From CALDTK01 sp965215215 (GTDB lineage Bacteria; Bacteroidota; Bacteroidia; Chitinophagales; Saprospiraceae): a stretch of DNA of 64,000 nt. The notes under the pieces were generated by a model that had not been told where the DNA came from, made no database searches, and saw only the letters and a program-made list of their open reading frames with translations. The translations under genes were made by a program, and so were the position numbers. Positions 18,055 through 26,763 of this stretch are shown here, piece after piece (position 1 is the stretch's first letter; each line of letters starts with the position of its first letter). The stretch lies in contig OZ244043.1 of NCBI GenBank assembly GCA_965215215.1, forward strand, positions 2,790,001-2,854,000. Direction: 5' to 3'.

Positions 18055-18717
18055 ATGACGTACAGATACAATTTTACCGTAAGCAGGCTTTACGGCCCAA
18101 GTCGCAGAATTTCTGCGATAACTACTATCGCTGCTTCATTTGTGGGAATAGTGGCCTGCGATAAAGCCGATCTGGATGGTGAGATTAGCCCCAATGAGGC
18201 TTACTCTAACGACATATCAGCTGGATATTCTTCCGAGGTAGAATTTGAACCGAGAACGGTCATCGTAGGCTACGAGTATGACGATGTTCCGGTATCGGAA
18301 GACCTAATCTCGAACGATGCAAACGGCGTACCTTTCTATCAAGGCAATCCCGGTACACTAGCATCGCGTAGTGGTACTCAGCAACTTATTGCTGACGCGG
18401 TAGTCGTTAGCGATCAAGTGCAAGTCACTTTAAAGTTCTATAGCAGCGAGGAAAAGTTGTTAACAGAACTCGCGGTCACTAATGATATTGCCTACATGCA
18501 GAAGTATGAGGCCGAGGCCGTCGCTACAGCTTCGAAGTATCCTGAATCACAGGATGAATTCACGCAAAAGCAGTTTAACGATATTCAAGCTATTATAAAA
18601 TCTAAATATCCATCGGTGGCAACGCCGGACGGCCCGATTGCGCCGGCGCCGGGTGATAGAGTTACGTCTTACGTCTATCGTACCGCTCCCCGGTGGATCT
18701 GCCGTACAATTCCGTAA
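18055..18717 (+). CDS. Lipoprotein of unknown function, possibly frameshifted near its 3' end
   Basis: The N-terminus has a hydrophobic stretch ending in a lipobox-like IVAC at about residue 35, so the product is probably a lipoprotein. The mature part is acidic and matches no family I recognise. Base composition is clearly less GC-rich than that of the flanking core genes. The frame stops at 18717, but after TSYVYRTAP the next frame continues GGSAVQFRNVDPGSGANV and GGFGWIMPPGWNN to about 18830. A one-base slip near 18690 may have truncated the protein, and a further shift may lie near 18840. Neither is certain. Confidence 0.6.
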   Translation: MTYRYNFTVSRLYGPSRRISAITTIAASFVGIVACDKADLDGEISPNEAYSNDISAGYSSEVEFEPRTVIVGYEYDDVPVSEDLISNDANGVPFYQGNPGTLASRSGTQQLIADAVVVSDQVQVTLKFYSSEEKLLTELAVTNDIAYMQKYEAEAVATASKYPESQDEFTQKQFNDIQAIIKSKYPSVATPDGPIAPAPGDRVTSYVYRTAPRWICRTIP

Positions 18718-18977
18718 CGTCGATCCAGGGAGCGGAGCTAACGTCGTTCTAGGAGGTTTCGGTTGGATCATGCCTCCCGGTTGGAATAATAGGGCCGATG
18801 CACACTACCCTCTTTACATTGCTGGGGCTGTCAGTGTTTACGACCGTTCATTCTTTCGTAGGCGCATGGCTACTCTACGGGGATGGGGATGGCAGTGGGC
18901 AGTATATGAGGGCAGGCTCGGTTTTTTACGGAACAGGGTCTCTTCATATCTGATCCACCCTTAACCCCCAACAAAGT

Positions 18978-19011
18978 CAACGGGCGGCAGAGAGGCCGCC
19001 CGTTGTTTTTT
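18978..19011 (+). terminator. Rho-independent terminator
   Basis: A perfect 11-bp stem (CAACGGGCGGC at 18978-18988 with its complement at 18995-19005) has a 6-nt AGAGAG loop and is followed by six T (19006-19011). It ends the lipoprotein transcript 12 bases before the next start codon, so the downstream gene needs its own promoter or read-through. Confidence 0.92.
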
Positions 19012-19022
19012 CATGTAAATTT

Positions 19023-20156
19023 ATGATACGCTACAATCTTTCCTGTCTACTCTTACCGCTGTGTCTTAGGGTATCAGCGCAGGATTTGGAAATTCCATCG
19101 GTTTCTGTCGCGTTTGAGGCGTATCATACGATTAGCGATCGTGGTACCGAGCTTATGAATGGCAAGACTTGGTACGCTCCAATAAATAGGCGATCCTCTT
19201 TGGTGATCGTTCCTGGGATCGACGATACGCCACTGGCAGTGGAACTCCAGCCAGCATATAAGAGTTATTCCGGCCTTTTAGATTCGGCGACATTTTCTAC
19301 AACTTTGCTGCCAGGTAGTGCAGTAGCGCTCTATAATTCTGAGAGTGGTAGATTCGCAACATTCTCACCTGTAGATTTAGATCTTTGCGACCGCGGGATT
19401 GGCCTCGGCATAAATGAAGGGGTGAGTCCTATCTATTATCTCTTGGACACCGTTGGCGGCGAAGTTGTCCATAAGTTCGAGTGGCAGAATGCAGGGTTAG
19501 CTGCAGAGCTAGTGTCACTTAATGGTTTGCAGTCGGATACCGGAGTCTATTTTGTAAATGTTCAGGTCTACTTATACCCTGAATCAAGGAATGTAGAGTT
19601 CCGGTACGGGAGAAGTAACCTACCCAATGATTTAAGTGAATATAATTTAGTCGCGCTCACACGTAATGGTATTGCCCCGTGGATCGACTTTGGAACCGAT
19701 GGGCTTGTCCCCTCTAATGTAGATACGAGTTTCCTCATGGTTTCAGATCGTGGTGAACCTACAATGGTTAAGACTGATTTCTTTGAGATCTTCGAGCGCC
19801 GTGCACTTGTCGGCCGGCAAGTATTGGATTATCCAGGTGAAGGTACTGTGTACTCCATTCAGCTCCCTCAAACAACATCCGCCTCACAACCTCAACAATC
19901 AGAACAATCTTCAGTCGGCCTCGCTCCTGTGAATACTTTAGTCAGCGATCGACTAATTTTAAAAGAAACATGGGAAGGTCCGGCAACGTGGCAGTATGCA
20001 TTACATGCAACGGACGGCCGAGCCGCTTTGAAGGGGTTGTTTGAGGGAGACTTTACCATCGATGTGTCGGCACTTGCATCCGCTGACTACTGGCTGGTTG
20101 TAAACAACCTTATGAATCAGCAAACCGCCTCATTCCGTATCAGCATCCTTCACTAA
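19023..20156 (+). CDS. Exported protein with T9SS-type C-terminal domain, function unknown
   Basis: The 377-residue product has a signal peptide ending in SAQ (near residue 20). A predicted beta-rich body follows, with PESRNVEFRYGRSNLPND as its most distinctive segment. A C-terminal region resembles the type A T9SS sorting domain: VNTLVSDRLIL, YALHATDGRAALKG, then IDVSALASADYWLVV and a terminal FRISILH. It should be displayed on or released from the cell surface. Composition is less GC-rich, with no copy of the 14-bp motif, which suggests acquisition from another genome. I do not recognise the body of the protein. Confidence 0.7.
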   Translation: MIRYNLSCLLLPLCLRVSAQDLEIPSVSVAFEAYHTISDRGTELMNGKTWYAPINRRSSLVIVPGIDDTPLAVELQPAYKSYSGLLDSATFSTTLLPGSAVALYNSESGRFATFSPVDLDLCDRGIGLGINEGVSPIYYLLDTVGGEVVHKFEWQNAGLAAELVSLNGLQSDTGVYFVNVQVYLYPESRNVEFRYGRSNLPNDLSEYNLVALTRNGIAPWIDFGTDGLVPSNVDTSFLMVSDRGEPTMVKTDFFEIFERRALVGRQVLDYPGEGTVYSIQLPQTTSASQPQQSEQSSVGLAPVNTLVSDRLILKETWEGPATWQYALHATDGRAALKGLFEGDFTIDVSALASADYWLVVNNLMNQQTASFRISILH

Positions 20157-20176
20157 ACAACAAATACCTACTCTTA

Positions 20177-20905
20177 ATGAAAGTACTTTCCTCAATCCGC
20201 TTTCAGGATTTAACCTTCGTTGGCCTTATCGCCTGCGTGCTTATTGCACCACAGGGGGTCGAGGCACAAGTAAATTTGACTTTGGGGGGTGGTATTGGTT
20301 ACAGTAAAATATCGCTCACTTCCCGAGATGTGCCTCGGCGGCCAGACCTGATTGCGACGGATTACCCGTACAAAGCTGCGGGGGTTAGTGGATCAGCGAT
20401 CTTGACGTTCGACCCTTGGCCGCAGCGTACCATCGGCCTCGCGGTGGCTACTCGACTCCAACTTGTAACAGATGCCATCAAGGTGGCACCTGATGATCAA
20501 CTTAACCGTGCGGCAGTCACGACCACCTACGTCGGGATCGATCCGAGTTTGCGGCTTCAGCGCGGGATGTTTGTCGGTAAGCTCGGATTTTTCGTAGAGT
20601 ACAAAATTGGAAGTTGGAACAAGGTTGCCCCAGAAGGCTTCGCAGAGTTTCCCCCTTTCGATGCAGCCCGCTATGAAAGTGTAGCGTTTAATCTTGGTCC
20701 AACCGCCAGCCTTGGCCTCCGGCGTGAACGCTTCACTGTAGACTTAGTGACCCACCTTCGAACGAGAGATGCTTACGCGCAGCCGTTGGAGCTGTCCTAT
20801 AGTGATGGAGAAACGTACATCGCGGGTGGGCACCTAGCGTCTATTCAACTCAGTATGGGGGTGTCCCTAGCCCGTAGAAGCGACGAGACAGATGGTGTCG
20901 AGTAG
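20177..20905 (+). CDS. Outer-membrane beta-barrel protein, function unknown
   Basis: The 242-residue product starts with a signal peptide ending in VEAQ. Alternating hydrophobic strands typical of a small outer-membrane barrel follow: VNLTLGGGIGYSKISL, VSGSAILTFDPW, GKLGFFVEYKIGSW and ASLGLRRERFTVDLVTHLR, ending in LASIQLSMGVSLARR. It lies 20 bases after the T9SS-type gene and is probably co-transcribed with it. A structural or anchoring role on the cell surface is plausible but is inference. Confidence 0.65.
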   Translation: MKVLSSIRFQDLTFVGLIACVLIAPQGVEAQVNLTLGGGIGYSKISLTSRDVPRRPDLIATDYPYKAAGVSGSAILTFDPWPQRTIGLAVATRLQLVTDAIKVAPDDQLNRAAVTTTYVGIDPSLRLQRGMFVGKLGFFVEYKIGSWNKVAPEGFAEFPPFDAARYESVAFNLGPTASLGLRRERFTVDLVTHLRTRDAYAQPLELSYSDGETYIAGGHLASIQLSMGVSLARRSDETDGVE

Positions 20906-21129
20906 TAATGATAGTCGGCAACGTGATTAGCAAAATGGGCTTAGCTCGTTCAACTAGAGGTAGGATACTCAGCAAGGTCAGCGGCTATGTTGCTAGCGAG
21001 CATTTTTGGGAAATCCATCCTTGTAACTCTACAGACGGCCTTACGATTTGCAAGGATAGTTTGTCAAAATAGGAACTCTGCTCGGGAGAAGTCTAGGCTC
21101 TGCTCGGCGCGCGCCATGCCGTCGGAATA

Positions 21130-23088
21130 CTACCCGTTCGCCTCCTCGAGGAACGTTTTGGCGAAAGCCTCCACGTCCTGCGCGCCCAAATCTCCTTCCC
21201 CTTTCCGCCGCACGCCCACCTGCCCGGCCGCGGCTTCCGTCTCGCCGACGATCAGCATGTACGGCACTTGCCGCAGCTCCGCATCCCGGATCTTGCGTCC
21301 GATCGTCTCCGAGCGATCATCCACGTCGCCGCGGATATCGTGCTTCGCGAGCTGAGCCTGGACCGTTTTCGCGTAAGCGTTGAACTTGTCGCTGACGGGG
21401 ATGACGGTGTACTGCTCGGGCGCCAACCAGAGCGGGAACTGCCCGCCGGTGTGCTCGATGAGGATGCTCGTGAAACGCTCCAGGGAGCCGAAGGGCGCAC
21501 GGTGGATCATCACCGGACGGTGGGTCTCGTTGTCGGAACCGATGTACTCGAGCTCGAAGCGCTCGGGGAGGTTGTAGTCGACCTGTACGGTGCCGAGCTG
21601 CCACTGGCGGCCGAGGGCGTCGCGGACCATGAAGTCGAGCTTCGGACCGTAGAAGGCGGCTTCCCCCAACTCGGTCACGGTGTTCAAGTCGATCGTTGCG
21701 CAGGCATCGATGATGGCTTGCTCGGCTATCTCCCAGTTGGCTTCGCTCCCGATGTACTTCTCGGGCTTCTCCGGATCGCGCAGGGAAATTTGGGCGGTGA
21801 CCTCGGTGAAGCCAATCTTATTGAGCATCTCCTGGGTGAGTTGGACCACGTCGAGGAACTCCTGCTGCACTTGCTCGGGCGTGCAGAAGATGTGCGCGTC
21901 GTCCTGCGTGAAGCCGCGGACGCGACTCAGGCCGTGGAGCTCGCCGGACTGCTCGTAGCGGTACACGGTTCCGAACTCCGCCAGGCGCAGGGGAAGCTCC
22001 TTGTAGCTCCGCGGCCGGAACTTGTACAGCTCGCAGTGGTGCGGGCAGTTCATCGGCTTGAGCAAAAACTCCTCGTTCTCGCGCGGGGTCCTGATCGGCT
22101 GGAAGCTGTCCTCCCCGTACTTGGCGTAGTGGCCGCTGGTGACGTAGAGCTCCTTTTTGCCGATGTGCGGGGTTACGACCTGCTGGTAGCCGAGGTCCTC
22201 CTGCCTACCCTTGAGGTAGTTGACGAGTCGCTCGCGCAGCTGCGCTCCCTTCGGTAGCCACATCGGGAGGCCGGCACCCACCTTTTCGGAAAACATGAAG
22301 AGCTCCAGCTCCTGACCGAGCTTGCGGTGGTCGCGCAACTTCGCTTGTTCGAGCAGCTCCAGGTGCGCTTTGAGCTCCTTGGCCTTCGGGAAGGTGACCC
22401 CGTAGATGCGGGTCATCTGGCGGCGGCTCTCGTCGCCGCGCCAGTAGGCGCCGCCGACCTTCATGAGCTTCACGGCCTTGATGGGCGCGGTGTTGGCGAG
22501 GTGCGGACCGCGACACAGGTCCGTGAAGTTGCCCTGCTCGTAGAAGGTGATCGTGCCGTCTTCGAGGTCCTGCAACAGCTCAAGCTTGTACTCATCGCCT
22601 TTCTCCGTGAAGTAGGCGACCGCTTCGGCTTTACTGACCTCCCGGCGCTCGTAGTCGTTCTTCTGCCGGGCGAGCTCGAGCATCTTGTCCTCAACGGCTT
22701 TGAAGTCCTCGGTGCTAAAGGTGCGGTCCTCGCCGAAGTCGACGTCGTAGTAGAAGCCGCCCTCCACGGCCGGTCCGATGCCGAGCTTCACGCCCGGGTA
22801 AAGGGCTTCGAGCGCCTCGGCCATAAGGTGTGCCGAGGAGTGCCAGAAGGTGGCCTTGCCTTCCTCGTCGCGCCAGGTAAGGAGCTGCACTTTGGCGTCT
22901 GTATTGATCGGGCGCGCGGCCTCCACGATCTCGCCGTTCACTTTGGCGGCGAGCACGTTGCGCGCCAGGCCTTCGGAAATATCCGTAGCCACCTGCATGG
23001 CGGTGGCGCCGGCGGGGTAGGGCTTGGTGGTGCCGTCGGGGAGGGTAACGGTGATCTGGCGGGCTGGGGCGGCAACGTCGTTCGGCAT
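21130..23088 (-). CDS. thrS: Threonine--tRNA ligase
   Basis: This cytoplasmic enzyme charges tRNA-Thr. The 652-residue product has all the usual parts: an N-terminal TGS domain (ITVTLPDGTTKPYPAG), the editing domain with HSSAHLMAEAL and the later CRGPHL, the class II core with PMNCPHHCELY (zinc Cys and His) and RVRGFTQDDAHIFC, and a C-terminal anticodon-binding domain ending AFAKTFLEEANG. Two copies of the 14-bp motif lie in the last 80 codons (21155 and 21365). Its 3' end faces the accessory island and is duplicated at the far side of the island. A TACCTTTA box sits 7 nt before the ATG. Confidence 0.97.
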   Translation of the reverse strand: MPNDVAAPARQITVTLPDGTTKPYPAGATAMQVATDISEGLARNVLAAKVNGEIVEAARPINTDAKVQLLTWRDEEGKATFWHSSAHLMAEALEALYPGVKLGIGPAVEGGFYYDVDFGEDRTFSTEDFKAVEDKMLELARQKNDYERREVSKAEAVAYFTEKGDEYKLELLQDLEDGTITFYEQGNFTDLCRGPHLANTAPIKAVKLMKVGGAYWRGDESRRQMTRIYGVTFPKAKELKAHLELLEQAKLRDHRKLGQELELFMFSEKVGAGLPMWLPKGAQLRERLVNYLKGRQEDLGYQQVVTPHIGKKELYVTSGHYAKYGEDSFQPIRTPRENEEFLLKPMNCPHHCELYKFRPRSYKELPLRLAEFGTVYRYEQSGELHGLSRVRGFTQDDAHIFCTPEQVQQEFLDVVQLTQEMLNKIGFTEVTAQISLRDPEKPEKYIGSEANWEIAEQAIIDACATIDLNTVTELGEAAFYGPKLDFMVRDALGRQWQLGTVQVDYNLPERFELEYIGSDNETHRPVMIHRAPFGSLERFTSILIEHTGGQFPLWLAPEQYTVIPVSDKFNAYAKTVQAQLAKHDIRGDVDDRSETIGRKIRDAELRQVPYMLIVGETEAAAGQVGVRRKGEGDLGAQDVEAFAKTFLEEANG

Positions 23089-23095
23089 AGGAGGC

Positions 23096-23103
23096 TAAAG
23101 GTA
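23096..23103 (-). promoter_or_regulatory. Candidate -7 box for thrS
   Basis: TACCTTTA on the minus strand matches the Bacteroidota -7 consensus TAnnTTTG in all but the last base and ends 7 nt before the ATG. Transcription would begin at or next to the start codon. Confidence 0.5.
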
Positions 23104-23152
23104 TTTTTTAAGGAAAAAGAATGTACCCGTCCAGAAAAAGTATACTGCCCGT

Positions 23153-24226
23153 TTAAATTTTCCGCTCGCCCACAATTCGCGAAACCGCACTCGCGTGGAA
23201 CTCTTTCTCCAGCAACAGCGCCAGATTCACCGAAACCAGCTCGCCCATCGTCCGGCACCAATCGAAGCGACGCGTAGCGTGGTGCTCGTTGAGCTGCTCG
23301 GCCAACTCACGCACCTTCGCCGGGGTCGAGAGATCGTCCGCCCGCATGCAGTCCATCAGTTCGCCGAGCCGGTCCGAGATCGTTTTAGCGCGGACGCCGA
23401 TGAGGCTGCGCTCCTCGAGCTGGTACTGCACCACCGATTCGCGGTTCATGTGCTCCATGCCGACGTTGATGATCGGCAAATTGTCCTTGAAGAATTGGGG
23501 GAGGTAAAAGCTCTTGCGCCCCTCGTAGCTCTGCTGGTCGAAGTCGATCGCGCGTAGGCGATACTGGTTGCCCTCGATATCGGGCGTGATGTCGACCACG
23601 TAGTTGTAGGAGCGCATGTCGCCGAGTAAGCGGACGAAGCAACGCTCGTTGAACTTCACGAACTCCTTGGCCACCCGCGTCTGGTTGATGACCGAGGTGT
23701 TGAGGTGGTGCGCCATGAAGTCGTCGCCCGGCACCCCCGCGATGTGCTCCTCCACGAGCGTGCCCGCTTTCACGAGATACGTGATGCGGTTCGGGCTCAG
23801 GATGTGCTCCAGCTCGAGGCCGTAGAGACGATTCGCGTCCGCCCGCTTGAGGTAGTAGTGGTCGTAATTGTCGTTGAGCCGGTTGCGGACCCGCACGCGA
23901 AACGGCATCGTGTTGCCGAAGGTGCAGAAGTCGACCCGCGCGATCTCCAGGTGCTCGAGCACGTCCTCGTCGCCGTCGGTCTTGAGTTGCGCGTAGATGC
24001 GGCGCAGTCCCAAATTCAACTCCCGCCGCTCGCTCTCGGCGTAGTAAACGGATTCCCAGAGGGTATCCTCGCCTCCGGCGTCGAGCAGGGGGACCGACGA
24101 GGTGTAGTGAGCCAAATCAGCGTAGCTAAGCGGTAGATCTACCGTGCGCCCGTAGGCCCGGAGGTACTGTGCGAATCCGGCGGAAACGGGTTGAGCGGGT
24201 TTCTTGCGGGAGGGGATGCGCGGCAT
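23153..24226 (-). CDS. Conserved protein with possible kinase-like fold, function unknown
   Basis: The 357-residue protein has no signal peptide or membrane segment. The stretch VKAGTLVEEHIAGVPGDDFM, then LLGDMRSYNYVVDITPD and LRAIDFDQQSYEG, recalls the catalytic Asp-x-Asn and metal-binding Asp of phosphotransferases with a protein-kinase-like fold. No glycine-rich loop is evident, so the assignment is weak. It lies 65 bases upstream of thrS on the same strand, but each gene has its own -7-like box. CACCTTTA lies 4 nt before this start. Confidence 0.6.
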   Translation of the reverse strand: MPRIPSRKKPAQPVSAGFAQYLRAYGRTVDLPLSYADLAHYTSSVPLLDAGGEDTLWESVYYAESERRELNLGLRRIYAQLKTDGDEDVLEHLEIARVDFCTFGNTMPFRVRVRNRLNDNYDHYYLKRADANRLYGLELEHILSPNRITYLVKAGTLVEEHIAGVPGDDFMAHHLNTSVINQTRVAKEFVKFNERCFVRLLGDMRSYNYVVDITPDIEGNQYRLRAIDFDQQSYEGRKSFYLPQFFKDNLPIINVGMEHMNRESVVQYQLEERSLIGVRAKTISDRLGELMDCMRADDLSTPAKVRELAEQLNEHHATRRFDWCRTMGELVSVNLALLLEKEFHASAVSRIVGERKI

Positions 24227-24230
24227 TCCG

Positions 24231-24238
24231 TAAAGGTG
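24231..24238 (-). promoter_or_regulatory. Candidate -7 box, 4 nt before the start of the 357-residue gene
   Basis: CACCTTTA on the minus strand is followed by CGGA and then ATG. The same box and spacing recur before the gene starting at 25498. Confidence 0.4.
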
Positions 24239-24336
24239 TCGTGTAGATGCTTACCTCAATCGTACGCGATTTGCACGCACCGGAGGCCGCAAGCGGGTGT
24301 TACGATCGGCAACGAGTTAAACCTATCCACCCCCTT

Positions 24337-24792
24337 ATGGCCACGCCAAACCCGCAAGCGATCACCGCCGAAGACCTCCGCCCCACCACCGATTCCTTTA
24401 TGTTAGCCGGCTACGAGTTCGCCGTCGACCGGGAGGGCACCACCGCCGACTTCGAAGGCGAGCTGGTCAGGACGCTCGTGGTTAAGGGCGACGCGAAGGT
24501 GTACGAGCAGATGGCGGGCGATTCCGCCTTTCCCTTCCACTACGCCGGTGTCGCCCCAACGCTCTACGCCACCGGGATCCTCAGCGACGGGAAGGGCGGT
24601 GCCGCCGAGCACATCAGTACCGCCGACGGGGACACCGACGACGGCACCGTGCACGGCGCCTACCTCGACTTCGGCAAGGAGTACCCCGTCGACCTCGCGC
24701 TGATCCACAGCGAAGGCTGGATCATCGTGGAGGGAACCGCGGTGATCGAAGGCAAGGAGTACGAGATAGAAGTCCGCCTCGGGGTCGAATAG
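24337..24792 (+). CDS. Conserved hypothetical protein
   Basis: The 151-residue product begins MATPNPQAITAEDLRPTTDSFMLAGYEF. It is acidic with predicted beta-structure and no signal peptide or membrane helix. The final segment WIIVEGTAVIEGKEYEIEVRLGVE looks like a closing beta hairpin. I do not recognise a family. I chose ATG 24337 over the upstream ATG 24247, whose extension does not look coding. The gene stands alone, convergent with the next gene. Confidence 0.55.
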   Translation: MATPNPQAITAEDLRPTTDSFMLAGYEFAVDREGTTADFEGELVRTLVVKGDAKVYEQMAGDSAFPFHYAGVAPTLYATGILSDGKGGAAEHISTADGDTDDGTVHGAYLDFGKEYPVDLALIHSEGWIIVEGTAVIEGKEYEIEVRLGVE

Positions 24793-24823
24793 GCGCTTTC
24801 GACCGGAGGATAGGTGACGGGGA

Positions 24824-25498
24824 CTAATCTTCCTCCGCGACCTCGAAGGCGTGTACTTCGCCCTCGAACTCGTAGTTGCCGAAGTCCTCTTCGCTCAACC
24901 AGTAATCGGAGGTCACGATGCGGTAGCCACCGTCGCCGGTGGGCTCGAACTCCCAGAGGATGTGCTCCGCGGTCGGAAACGCCTCCTCGCCCTTGAGCTG
25001 CGCTCCGAGCAGGCGCGGCATCACCGCGTGGTCCACCATGCCGGCGCTCAGGACCTGTAGCGCGGCCGCTTCGTCGAAGGGGTCGGCGGCCTCTCTGACG
25101 GGTTTTAGCGTAAGCGTGATGACGCTGGCCTTCGTGCTCGGAAACTTGCCGTTGTACGCCTTGTACAGGAGTTGATTGACGTGCCAGAGGCGCTCGTGCA
25201 GCGCGATCTCGGGGTACTCTTCCACGATTTTGTCCTCGAGCATGTCGTGCGAGATCTGCTCGATCTGACCCTCGGTCAACCCATCGGACAGCTTGTAGGT
25301 GAGCACGATCGCCGCGGCCTCGGCGGGCTCGAAGTCGCTCACGGCCAGCGCGAGGTACTCGCGCAGCTCCCCGGCGGGGATGGCCGAGACTTCGTCTACG
25401 TCGAGCCCCTCGAGGAGCGCGCGCAAATCGGCCTCCGTCCAGTAATCGGGAAGCACGTCGACGGTCTCGAGATCGGTAATCTTAACGGCGTACTTCAT
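24824..25498 (-). CDS. Conserved hypothetical protein
   Basis: The 224-residue acidic cytoplasmic protein begins MKYAVKITDLETVDVLPDYW, with a helical middle part (LALAVSDFEPAEAAAIVLTYKLSDGLTEGQIEQIS). A C-terminal part includes HILWEFEPTGDGGYRIVTSDYW. I do not recognise a family. A motif copy at 25102 encodes TLTLKP. The start at 25498 is supported by a CACCTTTA box 4 nt upstream; the longer open frame runs into the next gene's antisense. Confidence 0.6.
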   Translation of the reverse strand: MKYAVKITDLETVDVLPDYWTEADLRALLEGLDVDEVSAIPAGELREYLALAVSDFEPAEAAAIVLTYKLSDGLTEGQIEQISHDMLEDKIVEEYPEIALHERLWHVNQLLYKAYNGKFPSTKASVITLTLKPVREAADPFDEAAALQVLSAGMVDHAVMPRLLGAQLKGEEAFPTAEHILWEFEPTGDGGYRIVTSDYWLSEEDFGNYEFEGEVHAFEVAEED

Positions 25499-25502
25499 GG
25501 GG

Positions 25503-25510
25503 TAAAGGTG
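25503..25510 (-). promoter_or_regulatory. Candidate -7 box, 4 nt before the start at 25498
   Basis: CACCTTTA on the minus strand is followed by CCCC and then ATG. Box and spacing match those of the gene starting at 24226. Confidence 0.4.
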
Positions 25511-25620
25511 GCCCCAGGGGTTGGAAGTAGGGCGGGCAAATGACGTAGGCCGCGACAATCCGATCGACGCCCCCGCGGGCTCGGAGTAACCGTGGGTACG
25601 ACGGTGCAACGCCCTGACAT

Positions 25621-26763
25621 CTACGCCCGCACGCGGTTGGCGAGCAGGAGGCCCACGCCGAGGACCGCGAGCACGAACCCGTAGCCCGCCCGCAGCCCGA
25701 AATTTTCCGCGAGGAATCCGATGGCGGCCGGCCCGATGAAGAGGCCGAGGTAGCTGATGGTGGTCACCATGGCCAGGGCCACGCTCGGTCGGAAGCCGGG
25801 TAGGTTGCCGGAGAGGCTGAAGACGATGGGCACGACTACCGAGAGCCCCGTACCCACGAGCGCGGAGCCCGCTATCGTGGACCAAGCCCGCGGGTAGAGT
25901 ACCGCGAAACCCAACCCGACGAGGGCGAGGGCGGTCCCCGTTCGCAGGAGGCGCTCGTCTCCGTAACGGTCCCGGAGCCGATCGCCGAAGATCCGCCCCA
26001 CCGTCATCATCGCCGAAAACGCGAGCAGGCTCATCGGGGCCACCGCGCCGGCGCTCCCCACCACGTCGCGCATGTACTTGGTCGTCCAGTCGGCGATACT
26101 CGCTTCGGCCATCATCGAGCAAAAGCCGAGCAGGCCGATCAGCCAGGTCGCGCGCGCGGGCAGGCGGAAAGCGGGTCCGTCGTCGACGACCGGTGCGTCT
26201 TGCGCCGCTACCAGGCGCGGATGCGCGAACGCCAGCAACGCCAACGCTACCCCGGATGCGAGCAGGAAGTGAGTTTGCAGGCTCACGCCCGCCCAAATAA
26301 TGAGCGAGCTCAGTCCCGCACCCACGATCATGCTGCCGCTAAAACCGGCGTGGAAGGAGCTCATGACGGCCCGGCCGTAGCCACGTTCGACCTCCACCGC
26401 CTGAGCGTTCATGGCTACGTCGAGCAGACCGAAGCCCACGCCGATGACGAAGTACGTCGCGAACAGCAGGGCCGGAGTCTCGAAGACGGCGAGTAGCGGG
26501 ACGCACGCCGCGTACAGGAGTGCGGGGAGCACGCACATGCGCACAGGCCCTAGCCGCTCGCTGATGTAGCCGGCGAAGGGCATCGACAAAAACGCACCCA
26601 AGCTCGAGGTGAGCAACACGAGCCCGATGGTACCGTCGCTCACCTCGTACCGCGCCTGGATTTGCGGGATACGAGCCGCCCAGGTTGCGTACAGCAAACC
26701 GTTGAGCCCGAAGAGTGCGAAGACGCCGAGGCGTCGGGCGGGCAGCGTTACTCCTGCACCCAT
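25621..26763 (-). CDS. MFS transporter
   Basis: The 380-residue protein has about twelve hydrophobic helices and a major-facilitator loop motif (GYISERLGPVR, near residue 65). The helix pattern resembles the small drug/sugar-type MFS proteins of the FucP/YfcJ style, but the substrate cannot be read from the sequence. Its ATG at 26763 overlaps the last codons of the upstream serine hydrolase gene by 16 bases, so the two are probably translationally coupled. If they act together, the hydrolase may release the transported product, which is inference. Confidence 0.85.
   Translation of the reverse strand: MGAGVTLPARRLGVFALFGLNGLLYATWAARIPQIQARYEVSDGTIGLVLLTSSLGAFLSMPFAGYISERLGPVRMCVLPALLYAACVPLLAVFETPALLFATYFVIGVGFGLLDVAMNAQAVEVERGYGRAVMSSFHAGFSGSMIVGAGLSSLIIWAGVSLQTHFLLASGVALALLAFAHPRLVAAQDAPVVDDGPAFRLPARATWLIGLLGFCSMMAEASIADWTTKYMRDVVGSAGAVAPMSLLAFSAMMTVGRIFGDRLRDRYGDERLLRTGTALALVGLGFAVLYPRAWSTIAGSALVGTGLSVVVPIVFSLSGNLPGFRPSVALAMVTTISYLGLFIGPAAIGFLAENFGLRAGYGFVLAVLGVGLLLANRVRA

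Noticed and set aside
23381..23394. GTTTTAGCGCGGAC as a further copy of the 14-bp motif
   Set aside because: It matches the first half only; three fixed positions in the second half differ, as also at 3591, 27551 and 35965.
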